The notes under the pieces were generated by a model. That model had not been told where the DNA came from, searched no databases, and worked only from the letters and a program-made list of their open reading frames with translations. From contig JAUIMM010002534.1 in the NCBI GenBank assembly GCA_031769625.1, forward strand, positions 62,001 to 126,000: a DNA stretch of 64,000 bases, given 5' to 3'. Shown piece after piece: positions 1-11,200 of this stretch. A program made the translations under genes and the position numbers. Source of the stretch: Taudactylus pleione. Lineage: Eukaryota > Chordata > Amphibia > Anura > Myobatrachidae. Position 1 is the stretch's first letter; each line of letters opens with the position of its first letter.

Positions 1-184
1 ATTTCACATCATATTTGTGGGTCTTGGTCTTCAACACAATCTGTAAAATTTTGAGCTGTCTGTGTTTGCTACAAGAGGAGATATCACAAACTATGCGCTT
101 TTGTTGTATCCATTGGTTTCAGTGCATTTTGGCCTAAAACGAGTATTTGCTGTTTTCTCTTAAACACAACATGGGAGAAAAACC
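1..184 (+). repeat. Representative 184-bp monomer
   Basis: First complete unit, used as the reference phase. Landmarks by position in the unit: a doubled GGTCTT at about 20-31, CAACACAATCTGT at about 32-44, AGCTGTCTGTGTTTGCT at about 54-70, AAGAGGAGATATCACAAA at 73-90 (with the EcoRV-type GATATC), the CpG in ATGCGC at 96-97, TTTTGGCCTAAAA at about 127-139, a CpG at 140-141 in most units, TTTGCTGTTTTCTCT at about 146-160, and ATGGGAGAAAAACC at 171-184. The segment from about 20 to 90 is nearly invariant across the window. Positions from about 94 to 184 carry most of the variants that separate monomer types. A hand count of a consensus unit gives 71 G or C in 184. Confidence 0.95.
80..85. other. 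Conserved GATATC palindrome (EcoRV site) in most monomers
   Basis: GATATC in GAGGAGATATCAC occupies positions 80-85 of nearly every unit. Exceptions are the GAATTGTCAC, GAGATTTCAC (for example near 18,484, 22,536 and 27,140) and GATAGTAC (62,128) monomers. The array would therefore give a 184-bp ladder with EcoRV, with 368-bp dimers marking these exceptions. Confidence 0.85.
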
Positions 185-2746
185 ATTTCATATCACATTT
201 GTGGATCTTGGTCTTTAACACAATCTGTGAAATTTTGACCTGTCTGTTTTTGCTACAAGAGGAGATATCTCAAAGTATGCGCTTTTGTTGTATCCATTGA
301 TTTCAGTGCATTTTGGCCTAAAACGATTATTTGCTGTTTTCTCTTAAACACAAAATGGGAGAAAAACCATTTCACATCACTTTTGTGGGTCTTGGTCTTC
401 AACACAATCTATGAAATTTTTAATTGTCTGTGTTTGCTACAAGAGGAGATATCACAAAGTATGCTCTTTTGTTGTTTCCATTAGTTTCAATGCATTTTGG
501 CCTAAAATGAGCATTTGCTGTTTTCTCTAAAATGCATCTTGGGAGAAAAACCATTTCACATCACATTTGTGGGTCTTGGTCTTCAACACAATCTGTGACA
601 TTTTGAGCTGTCTGTTTTTGCTACAAGAGGAGATATCACAAAGTATGCGCTTTTGTTGTATCCATTGGTTTCCATGTATTTTGGCCTAAAACGAGTATTT
701 GCTGTTTTCTCTTAAAAGCAACATGGGAGAAAAACAATTTCACATCACATTTGTGGGTCTTGGTCTTCAACACAATCTGTGAAATTTTGAGCTGTCTGTG
801 TTTGCTACAAGAGGAGATATCACAAAGTATGCGCTTTTGTTGTATCCATTGCTTTCAATGCATTTTGGCCTAAAACGAGCATTTGCTGTTTTCTCTTAAA
901 CGCAACATGGGAGAAAAACCATTTCACATCACATTTGTGGGTCTTGGTCTTCAACACAATCTGTGAAATTTTGAGCTGTCTGTTTTTGATACAAGAGGAT
1001 ATATCACAAAGTATGCGCTTTTGTTGTTTCCATTGATTTCAGTGCATTTTGGCCTAAAACGATTAATTGCTGTTTTCTCTTAAACACAAAATGGGAGAAA
1101 AACCATTTCACATCACTTTTGTGGGTCTTGGTCTTCAACACAATCTATGAAATTTTTAATTGTCTGTGTTTGCTACAAGAGGAGATATCACAAAGTATGC
1201 TCTTTTGTTGTTTCCATTAGATTCAATGCATTTTGGCCTAAAATGAGCATTTGCTGTTTTCTCTAAAATTCAACATGGGAGAAAAAACATTTCACATCAA
1301 ATTTGTGGGTCTTGGTCTTCAACACAATCTGTGAAATTTTGAGCTGTCTGTGTTTGCTACAAGAGGAGATATCGCAAAGTATGCACTTTTGTTGTATCCT
1401 TTGGTTTCAGAGCATTTTGGCCTAAAACGAGCATTTGCTGTTTTCTCTTAAACGCAACATGGGAGAAAAACCATTTCACATCACATTTGTGGGTCTTGGT
1501 CTTCAACACAATCTGTCAAATTTTGAGCTGTCTGTGTTTGCTACAAGAGGAGATATCACAAAGTATGCGCTTTTGTTGTATCCATTGGTTTCAATGCATT
1601 TTGGACTAAAACTAGCATTTGCTGTTTTCTCTTAAACGCAAAATGGGAGAAAAACCATTTCACATCACATTTGTGGGTCTTGGTCTTCAACACAATCTGT
1701 GAAAATTTGAGCTGTCTGTGTTTGCTACAAGAGGAGATATCACAAAGTATGCACTTTTGTTGTATCTCTTGGTTTCAGTGCATTTTGGCCTAAAACGAGC
1801 ATTTGCTGTTTTCTCTTAAACGCAACATGGGAGAAAAACCATTTCACATCAAATTTGTGGGTCTTGGTCTTCAACACAATCTGTGAAATTTTGAGCTGTC
1901 TGTGTTTGCTACAAGAGGAGATATCACAAAGTATGCGCTTTTGTTGTATCCATTGGTTTCAATGCATTTTGGACTAAAACTAGCATTTGCTGTTTTCTCT
2001 TAAACGCAAAATGGGAGAAAAACCATTTCACATCACATTTGTGGGTCTTGGTCTTCAACACAATCTGTGAAAATTTGAGCTGTCTGTGTTTGCCACAAGA
2101 GGAGATATCACAAAGTATGCACTTTTGTTGTATCCTTTGGTTTCAGTGCATTTTGGCCTAAAACGAGCATTTGCTGTTTTCTCTTAAACGCAACATGGGA
2201 GAAAAACCATTTCACATCAAATTTGTGGGTCTTGGTCTTCAACACAATCTGTGAAATTTTGAGCTGTCTGTGTTTGCTACAAGAGGAGATATCTCAAAGT
2301 ATGCGCTTTTGTTGTATCCATTGGTTTCAATGCATTTTGGACTAAAACTAGCATTTGCTGTTTTCTCTTAAACGCAAAATGGGAGAAAAACAATTTCACA
2401 TCACATTTGTGGGTCTTGGTCTTCAACACAATCTGTGAAAATTTGAGCTGTCTGTGTTGGCTACAAGAGGAGATATCACAAAGTATGCGCTTTTATTGTA
2501 TCCATTGGTTTCAATGCATTTTGGCCTAAAACTAGCGTTTGCTGTTTTCTCTTAAACGCAACATGGGAGAAAAAACATTTCACATCACATTTGTGGGTCT
2601 TGGTCTTCAACACAATCTGTGAAAATTTGAGCTGTCTGTGTTTGCTACAAGAGGAGATATCACAAAGTATGCGCTTTTATTGTATCCATTGGTTTCAGTG
2701 CATTTTTGCCTAAAACGAGCATTTGCTGTTTTCTCTTAAATGTAAC

Positions 2747-2762
2747 ATGGGAGAAAACCCAT
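2747..2762. repeat. Short dyad at the monomer boundary (example)
   Basis: ATGGG (2,747-2,751), a six-base AGAAAA loop and CCCAT (2,758-2,762) form a perfect 5-bp inverted repeat just before the T8 monomer. In ordinary units the same place reads ATGG, eight bases, CCAT. In units with AAAATGGG the arms extend to AAATGG and CCATTT. The dyad therefore recurs about every 184 bp with varying arm length. A structural or protein-binding role is speculation. Confidence 0.6.
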
Positions 2763-2947
2763 TTCACATCACATTTGTGGGTCTTGGTCTTCAACACAAT
2801 CTGTGAAATTTTGAGCTGTCTGTGTTTGCTACAAGAGGAGATATCACAAAGTATGCGCTTTTGTTATATTCTTTTGGTTTCAATGCATTTTTTTTCCTAA
2901 AACGAGCATTTGCTGTTTTCTCTTAAATGCAACATGGGAGAAAAACC
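2761..2947 (+). repeat. T8 marker monomer, 187 bp (first of eleven full copies)
   Basis: The unit has TTATATTCTTTTGG (one extra base) and GCATTTTTTTTCC in place of GCATTTTGGCC (two extra bases), so it is 187 bp long. Other full copies start at 13,986, 15,829, 19,879, 24,483, 28,350, 35,531, 43,999, 45,107, 49,159 and 57,444. Hybrids that lost the T8 run start at 31,850 and 39,766. A degenerate relative with the T run moved upstream lies at 60,760-60,944 (185 bp). The type marks most higher-order copies and accounts for most departures of spacing from multiples of 184. Confidence 0.9.
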
Positions 2948-4235
2948 ATTTCACATCACATTTGTGGGTCTTGGTCTTCAACACAATCTGTGAAATTTTG
3001 AGCTGTCTGTTTTTGCTACAAGAGGAGATATCACAAAGTATGCGCTTTTGTTGTATCCATTGATTTCAGTGCATTTTGGCCTAAAACGATTATTTGCTGT
3101 TTTCTCTTAAACACAAAATGGGAGAAAAACCATTTCACATCACTTTTGTGGGTCTTGGTCTTCAACACAATCTATGAAATTTTTAATTGTCTGTGTTTGC
3201 TACAAGAGGAGATATCACAAAGTATGCTCTTTTGTTGTTTCCATTAGTTTCAATGCATTTTGGCCTAAAATGAGCATTTGCTGTTTTCTCTAAAAAGCAT
3301 CTTGGGAGAAAAACCATTTCACATCACATTTGTGGGTCTTGGTCTTCAACACAATCTGTAAAATTTTGAGCTGTCTGAGTTTGCTACAAGAGGAGATATC
3401 ACAAAGTGTGAGCTTTTGTTGTTTCCATTGGTTTCAATGCATTTTGGCCTAAAATGAGCATTTGCAGTTATCTCTAAAATTCAACATGGGAGAAAAAACA
3501 TTTCACATCACATTTGTGGGTCTTGGTCTTCAACACAATCTGTGAAAATTTGAGCTGTCTCTGTTTGCTACAAGAGGAGATATCACAAAGTATGCACTTT
3601 TGTTGTATCCTTTGGTTTCAGTGCACTTTGGCCTAAAACGAGCATTTGCTGTTTTCTCTTAAATGCAACATGGGAGAAAAACCATTTCACATCACATTTG
3701 TGGGTCTTGGTCTTCAACACAATCTGTGAAATTTTGAGCTGTCTGTGTTTGCTACAAGAGGAGATATCACAAAGTATGCGCTTTTGTTGTATCCATTGGT
3801 TTCAATGCATTTTGGAATAAAACTAGCATTTGCTGTTTTCTCTTAAACGCAAAATGGGCGAAAAACCATTTCACATCACATTTGTGGGTCTTGGTCTTCA
3901 ACACAATCTGTGAAAATTTGAGCTGTCTGTGTTTGCTACAAGAGGAGATATCACAAAGTATGCGCTTTTATTGTATCCATTGGTTTCAGTGCATTTTGGC
4001 CTAAAACGAGCATTTGCTGTTTTCTCTTAAACGTAACATGGGAGAAAACCCATTTCACATCACATTTGTGGGTCTTGGTCTTCAACACAATCTGTGAAAT
4101 TTTGAGCTGTCTGTTTCTCCTACAAGAGGAGATATCACAAAGTATGCGCTTTTGTTGTATCCATTGATTTCAGTGCATTTTGGCCTAAAACGAGCATTTG
4201 CTGTTTTCTCTTAAATGCAACATGGGAGAAAAAAC

Positions 4236-4418
4236 ATTTCACATCACATTTGTGGGTCTTAGTCTTCAACACAATCTGTGAAATTTTGAGCTGTCTGTGT
4301 TTGCTACAAGAGGAGATATCACAAAGTATGCTCTTTTGTTGTATCCATTGGTTTCAATGCATTTTGGACTAAAACTAGCATTTGCTGTTTTTCTTAAACG
4401 CAAAATGGGAGAAAAACC
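4236..4418 (+). repeat. 183-bp monomer shared by the 4,599-bp pair
   Basis: GCTGTTTTTCTTAAACG replaces GCTGTTTTCTCTTAAACG (one base fewer), together with GGTCTTAGTC. The identical unit is at 8,835-9,017. It is a useful private marker for the two tandem copies. Confidence 0.8.
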
Positions 4419-5059
4419 ATTTCACATCACATTTGTGGGTCTTGGTCTTCAACACAATCTGTGAAAATTTGAGCTGTCTGTGTTTGCTACAAGAGGAGAT
4501 ATCACAAAGTATGCACTTTTGTTGTATCCTTTGGTTTCAGTGCATTTTGGCCTAAAACGAGCATTTGCTGTTTTCTCTTAAACGCAACATGGGAGAAAAA
4601 CCATTTCACATCAAATTTGTGGGTCTTGGTCTTCAACACAATCTGTGAAATTTTGAGCTGTCTGTGTTTGCTACAAGAGGAGATATCTCAAAGTATGCGC
4701 TTTTGTTGTATCCATTGGTTTCAATGCATTTTGGACTAAAACTAGCATTTGCTGTTTTCTCTTAAACGCAAAATGGGAGAAAAACCATTTCACATCACAT
4801 TTGTGGGTCTTGGTCTTCAACACAATCTGTGAAAATTTGAGCTGTCTGTGTTGGCTACAAGAGGAGATATCACAAAGTAAGCGCTTTTATTGTATCCATT
4901 GGTTTCAATGCATTTTGGCCTAAAACTAGCGTTTGCTGTTTTCTCTTAAACGCAACATGGGAGAAAAAACATTTCACATCACATTTGTGGGTCTTGGTCT
5001 TCAACACAATCTGTGAAATTTTGAGCTGTCTGTTTTTGCTACAAGAGGAGATATCACAA

Positions 5060-7222
5060 AGTATGCGCTTTTGTTGTATCCATTGATTTCAGTGCATTTT
5101 GGCCTAAAACGATTATTTGCTGTTTTCTCTTAAACACAAAATGGGAGAAAAACCATTTCACATCACTTTTGTGGGTCTTGGTCTTCAACACAATCTATGA
5201 AATTTTTAATTGTCTGTGTTTGCTACAAGAGGAGATATCACAAAGTATGCTCTTTTGTTGTTTCCATTAGTTTCAATGCATTTTGGCCTAAAATGAGCAT
5301 TTGCTGTTTTCTCTAAAATGCATCTTGGGAGAAAAACCATTTCACATCACATTTGTGGGTCTTGGTATTCAACACAATCTGTGAAAATTTGAGCTGTCTG
5401 TGTTTGCTACAAGAGGAATTGTCACAAAGTTTGCGCTTTTGTTGTATTCATTGGTTTCATTGCATTTTGGCCTAAAACAAGTATTTGCTGTTTTCTCTTA
5501 AACGCAACATGGGAGAAAAACCATTTCACATCACATTTGTGCGTCTTGGTCTTCAACACAATCTGTGAAATTTTGAGCTGTCTGTGTTTGCTACAAGAGG
5601 AGATATCACAAAGTATGCTCTTTTGTTGTTTCCATTGTTTTCAATGCATTTTGGCCTAAAATGAGTATTTGCTGTTTTCTCTAAAATGCAACAAGGGAGA
5701 AAAACCATTTCACATCATATTTGTGGGTCTTGGTCTTCAACACAATCTGTAAAATTTTGAGCTGTCTGTGTTTGCTACAAGAGGAGATATCACAAACTAT
5801 GCGCTTTTGTTGTATCCATTGGTTTCAGTGCATTTTGGCCTAAAATGAGTATTTGCTGTTTTCTCTTAAACACAACATGGGAGAAAAACCATTTCATATC
5901 ACATTTGTGGATCTTGGTCTTTAACACAATCTGTGAAATTTTGACCTGTCTGTTTTTGCTACAAGAGGAGATATCTCAAAGTATGCGCTTTTGTTGTATC
6001 CATTGATTTCAGTGCATTTTGGCCTAAAACGATTATTTGCTGTTTTCTCTTAAACACAAAATGGGAGAAAAACCATTTCACATCACTTTTGTGGGTCTTG
6101 GTCTTCAACACAATCTATGAAATTTTTAATTGTCTGTGTTTGCTACAAGAGGAGATATCACAAAGTATGCTCTTTTGTTGTTTCCATTAGTTTCAATGCA
6201 TTTTGGCCTAAAATGAGCATTTGCTGTTTTCTCTAAAATGCATCTTGGGAGAAAAACCATTTCACATCACATTTGTGGGTCTTGGTCTTCAACACAATCT
6301 GTGAAAATTTGAGCTGTCTGTGTTTGCTACAAGAGGAATTGTCACAAAGTTTGCGCTTTTGTTGTATTCATTGGTTTCATTGCATTTTGGCCTAAAACGA
6401 GTATTTGCTGTTTTCTCTTAAACGCAACATGGGAGAAAAACCATTTCACATCACATTTGTGCATCTTGGTCTTCAACACAATCTGTGAAATTTTGAGCTG
6501 TCTGTGTTTGCTACAAGAGGAGATATCACAAAGTATGCTCTTTTGTTGTTTCCATTGTTTTCAATGCATTTTGGCCTAAAATGAGTATTTGCTGTTTTCT
6601 CTAAAATGCAACAAGGGAGAAAAACCATTTCACATCATATTTGTGGGTCTTGGTCTTCAACACAATCTGTAAAATTTTGAGCTGTCTGTGTTTGCTACAA
6701 GAGGAGATATCACAAACTATGCGCTTTTGTTGTATCCATTGGTTTCAGTGCATTTTGGCCTAAAACGAGTATTTGCTGTTTTCTCTTAAACACAACATGG
6801 GAGAAAAACCATTTCATATCACATTTGTGGATCTTGGTCTTTAACACAATCTGTGAAATTTTGACCTGTCTGTTTTTGCTACAAGAGGAGATATCTCAAA
6901 GTATGCGCTTTTGTTGTATCCATTGATTTCAGTGCATTTTGGCCTAAAACGATTATTTGCTGTTTTCTCTTAAACACAAAATGGGAGAAAAACCATTTCA
7001 CATCACTTTTGTGGGTCTTGGTCTTCAACACAATCTATGAAATTTTTAATTGTCTGTGTTTGCTACAAGAGGAGATATCACAAAGTATGCTCTTTTGTTG
7101 TTTCCATTAGTTTCAATGCATTTTGGCCTAAAATGAGCATTTGCTGTTTTCTCTAAAATGCATCTTGGGAGAAAAACCATTTCACATCACATTTGTGGGT
7201 CTTGGTCTTCAACACAATCTGT
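5060..7222 (+). repeat. 5-monomer (920-bp) tandem sub-repeat inside copy 1
   Basis: The ATTTCACATCATAT monomer start occurs at 5,707 and again at 6,627, exactly 920 bp (5 monomers) apart. The five units differ from each other: one with ATCTTGGTCTTTAAC, one with TATGAAATTTTTAATTG, one with GAATTGTCACAAAGTTTG, one with GTGCATC or GTGCGTC, and one with CAACAAGGG. About 2.3 copies are visible before the pattern breaks near 7,222. The internal copies differ from each other more than the two 4,599-bp units do, so this sub-repeat predates the 4,599-bp duplication. Confidence 0.8.
5339..5522 (+). repeat. GAATTGTCAC marker monomer (first of seven)
   Basis: GAGGAATTGTCACAAAGTTTG replaces GAGGAGATATCACAAAGTATG, destroying the otherwise conserved GATATC. 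Further copies start at 6,259, 9,938, 10,858, 14,909, 16,752 and 58,378. Six of the seven lie in the left 17 kb. The one at 58,378 shows that the two domains share ancestry or have exchanged sequence. Confidence 0.85.
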
Positions 7223-8268
7223 GACATTTTGAGCTGTCTGTTTTTGCTACAAGAGGAGATATCACAAAGTATGCGCTTTTGTTGTATCCATTGGTTTCCA
7301 TGTATTTTGGCCTAAAACGAGTATTTGCTGTTTTCTCTTAAAAGCAACATGGGAGAAAAACAATTTCACATCACATTTGTGGGTCTTGGTCTTCAACACA
7401 ATCTGTGAAATTTTGAGCTGTCTGTGTTTGCTACAAGAGGAGATATCACAAAGTATGCGCTTTTGTTGTATCCATTGCTTTCAATGCATTTTGGCCTAAA
7501 ACGAGCATTTGCTGTTTTCTCTTAAACGCAACATGGGAGAAAAACCATTTCACATCACATTTGTGGGTCTTGGTCTTCAACACAATCTGTGAAATTTTGA
7601 GCTGTCTGTTTTTGATACAAGAGGATATATCACAAAGTATGCGCTTTTGTTGTTTCCATTGATTTCAGTGCATTTTGGCCTAAAACGATTAATTGCTGTT
7701 TTCTCTTAAACACAAAATGGGAGAAAAACCATTTCACATCACTTTTGTGGGTCTTGGTCTTCAACACAATCTATGAAATTTTTAATTGTCTGTGTTTGCT
7801 ACAAGAGGAGATATCACAAAGTATGCTCTTTTGTTGTTTCCATTAGATTCAATGCATTTTGGCCTAAAATGAGCATTTGCTGTTTTCTCTAAAATTCAAC
7901 ATGGGAGAAAAAACATTTCACATCAAATTTGTGGGTCTTGGTCTTCAACACAATCTGTGATATTTTGAGCTGTCTGTGTTTGCTACAAGAGGAGATATCG
8001 CAAAGTATGCACTTTTGTTGTATCCTTTGGTTTCAGAGCATTTTGGCCTAAAACGAGCATTTGCTGTTTTCTCTTAAACGCAACATGGGAGAAAAACCAT
8101 TTCACATCACATTTGTGGGTCTTGGTCTTCAACACAATCTGTCAAATTTTGAGCTGTCTGTGTTTGCTACAAGAGGAGATATCACAAAGTATGCGCTTTT
8201 GTTGTATCCATTGGTTTCAATGCATTTTGGACTAAAACTAGCATTTGCTGTTTTCTCTTAAACGCAAA

Positions 8269-11200
8269 ATGGGAGAAAAACCATTTCACATCACATTTGT
8301 GGGTCTTGGTCTTCAACACAATCTGTGAAATTTTGAGCTGTCTGTGTTTGCTACAAGAGGAGATATCACAAAGTATGCGCTTTTGTTGTATCCATTGGTT
8401 TCAATGCATTTTGGAATAAAACTAGCATTTGCTGTTTTCTCTTAAACGCAAAATGGGCGAAAAACCATTTCACATCACATTTGTGGGTCTTGGTCTTCAA
8501 CACAATCTGTGAAAATTTGAGCTGTCTGTGTTTGCTACAAGAGGAGATATCACAAAGTATGCGCTTTTATTGTATCCATTGGTTTCAGTGCATTTTGGCC
8601 TAAAACGAGCATTTGCTGTTTTCTCTTAAACGTAACATGGGAGAAAACCCATTTCACATCACATTTGTGGGTCTTGGTCTTCAACACAATCTGTGAAATT
8701 TTGAGCTGTCTGTTTCTCCTACAAGAGGAGATATCACAAAGTATGCGCTTTTGTTGTATCCATTGATTTCAGTGCATTTTGGCCTAAAACGAGCATTTGC
8801 TGTTTTCTCTTAAATGCAACATGGGAGAAAAAACATTTCACATCACATTTGTGGGTCTTAGTCTTCAACACAATCTGTGAAATTTTGAGCTGTCTGTGTT
8901 TGCTACAAGAGGAGATATCACAAAGTATGCTCTTTTGTTGTATCCATTGGTTTCAATGCATTTTGGACTAAAACTAGCATTTGCTGTTTTTCTTAAACGC
9001 AAAATGGGAGAAAAACCATTTCACATCACATTTGTGGGTCTTGGTCTTCAACACAATCTGTGAAAATTTGAGCTGTCTGTGTTTGCTACAAGAGGAGATA
9101 TCACAAAGTATGCACTTTTGTTGTATCCTTTGGTTTCAGTGCATTTTGGCCTAAAACGAGCATTTGCTGTTTTCTCTTAAACGCAACATGGGAGAAAAAC
9201 CATTTCACATCAAATTTGTGGGTCTTGGTCTTCAACACAATCTGTGAAATTTTGAGCTGTCTGTGTTTGCTACAAGAGGAGATATCTCAAAGTATGCGCT
9301 TTTGTTGTATCCATTGGTTTCAATGCATTTTGGACTAAAACTAGCATTTGCTGTTTTCTCTTAAACGCAAAATGGGAGAAAAACCATTTCACATCACATT
9401 TGTGGGTCTTGGTCTTCAACACAATCTGTGAAAATTTGAGCTGTCTGTGTTGGCTACAAGAGGAGATATCACAAAGTAAGCGCTTTTATTGTATCCATTG
9501 GTTTCAATGCATTTTGGCCTAAAACTAGCGTTTGCTGTTTTCTCTTAAACGCAACATGGGAGAAAAAACATTTCACATCACATTTGTGGGTCTTGGTCTT
9601 CAACACAATCTGTGAAATTTTGAGCTGTCTGTTTTTGCTACAAGAGGAGATATCACAAAGTATGCGCTTTTGTTGTATCCATTGATTTCAGTGCATTTTG
9701 GCCTAAAACGATTATTTGCTGTTTTCTCTTAAACACAAAATGGGAGAAAAACCATTTCACATCACTTTTGTGGGTCTTGGTCTTCAACACAATCTATGAA
9801 ATTTTTAATTGTCTGTGTTTGCTACAAGAGGAGATATCACAAAGTATGCTCTTTTGTTGTTTCCATTAGTTTCAATGCATTTTGGCCTAAAATGAGCATT
9901 TGCTGTTTTCTCTAAAATGCATCTTGGGAGAAAAACCATTTCACATCACATTTGTGGGTCTTGGTATTCAACACAATCTGTGAAAATTTGAGCTGTCTGT
10001 GTTTGCTACAAGAGGAATTGTCACAAAGTTTGCGCTTTTGTTGTATTCATTGGTTTCATTGCATTTTGGCCTAAAACAAGTATTTGCTGTTTTCTCTTAA
10101 ACGCAACATGGGAGAAAAACCATTTCACATCACATTTGTGCGTCTTGGTCTTCAACACAATCTGTGAAATTTTGAGCTGTCTGTGTTTGCTACAAGAGGA
10201 GATATCACAAAGTATGCTCTTTTGTTGTTTCCATTGTTTTCAATGCATTTTGGCCTAAAATGAGTATTTGCTGTTTTCTCTAAAATGCAACAAGGGAGAA
10301 AAACCATTTCACATCATATTTGTGGGTCTTGGTCTTCAACACAATCTGTAAAATTTTGAGCTGTCTGTGTTTGCTACAAGAGGAGATATCACAAACTATG
10401 CACTTTTGTTGTATCCATTGGTTTCAGTGCATTTTGGCCTAAAATGAGTATTTGCTGTTTTCTCTTAAACACAACATGGGAGAAAAACCATTTCATATCA
10501 CATTTGTGGATCTTGGTCTTTAACACAATCTGTGAAATTTTGACCTGTCTGTTTTTGCTACAAGAGGAGATATCTCAAAGTATGCGCTTTTGTTGTATCC
10601 ATTGATTTCAGTGCATTTTGGCCTAAAACGATTATTTGCTGTTTTCTCTTAAACACAAAATGGGAGAAAAACCATTTCACATCACTTTTGTGGGTCTTGG
10701 TCTTCAACACAATCTATGAAATTTTTAATTGTCTGTGTTTGCTACAAGAGGAGATATCACAAAGTATGCTCTTTTGTTGTTTCCATTAGTTTCAATGCAT
10801 TTTGGCCTAAAATGAGCATTTGCTGTTTTCTCTAAAATGCATCTTGGGAGAAAAACCATTTCACATCACATTTGTGGGTCTTGGTCTTCAACACAATCTG
10901 TGAAAATTTGAGCTGTCTGTGTTTGCTACAAGAGGAATTGTCACAAAGTTTGCGCTTTTGTTGTATTCATTGGTTTCATTGCATTTTGGCCTAAAACGAG
11001 TATTTGCTGTTTTCTCTTAAACGCAACATGGGAGAAAAACCATTTCACATCACATTTGTGCATCTTGGTCTTCAACACAATCTGTGAAATTTTGAGCTGT
11101 CTGTGTTTGCTACAAGAGGAGATATCACAAAGTATGCTCTTTTGTTGTTTCCATTGTTTTCAATGCATTTTGGCCTAAAATGAGTATTTGCTGTTTTCTC

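Larger units (their letters stand above)
1..3669 (+). repeat. Left-domain higher-order repeat, 3' part of a 36-monomer copy
   Basis: Bases 1-3,595 match 11,226-14,820 at a constant offset of 11,225 bp (61 monomers plus 1). Bases 1-1,704 also match 6,627-8,330 at an offset of 6,626 bp. By eye the 11,225-bp pair is almost identical; one difference is A at 3,378 against T at 14,603. Diagnostic monomers include the 187-bp T8 type (2,761-2,947) and a variant with GTGTGAGC near 3,410. The copy is cut by the window start, so its left limit is unknown. Confidence 0.85.
1705..3669 (+). repeat. 11-monomer block present in some higher-order copies
   Basis: The sequence around 8,269-8,330 joins what is 1,643-1,704 in the first copy directly to what is 3,670-3,731. 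The intervening 2,027 bp (11 monomers plus the 3-bp surplus of the T8 monomer) is missing there. The block recurs after 12,930 in the third copy, where it can be followed to 14,820. The block explains the two period lengths, since 6,626 minus 4,599 is 2,027. Whether it was deleted from the short copies or added to the long ones cannot be decided from this window. Confidence 0.8.
3670..8268 (+). repeat. 25-monomer higher-order repeat, tandem copy 1 (4,599 bp)
   Basis: Matches 8,269-12,867 at a constant offset of 4,599 bp. Similarity runs on to 8,330 and 12,929, so the breakpoint lies anywhere in a 62-bp window. Private marks shared by both copies include a 183-bp monomer (4,236-4,418), AAAGTAAGCG near 4,877, GGTATTC near 5,366 and the degenerate GAGGATATATC near 7,621. 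I noticed only two substitutions between the copies: 5,803 G against 10,402 A, and 7,961 T against 12,560 A. The pair is therefore very young, or an assembly duplication. Confidence 0.88.

Noticed and set aside
70..85. AAGAGGAGATAT resembling a bacterial ribosome binding site
   Set aside because: It recurs in every monomer, with no coding sequence behind it, in an array of clearly eukaryotic type.
1..184. Origin of the 184-bp unit from two 92-bp halves
   Set aside because: TTTGCT occurs twice (65-70 and 146-151), but the spacing is 81 bp and the sequence around the two copies does not align. Only the small GGTCTT doubling is convincing.
1435..1635. Translated GEKPF, reminiscent of the linker between C2H2 zinc fingers
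   Set aside because: No cysteine pair or histidine pair follows in the required spacing. The residues come from GGAGAAAAACCATTT in the satellite, and the match is coincidental.
2885..2897. T8 run as the trace of a retroposon tail
   Set aside because: It replaces GG within an otherwise intact monomer, with a net gain of two bases. There is no target-site duplication and no element body.
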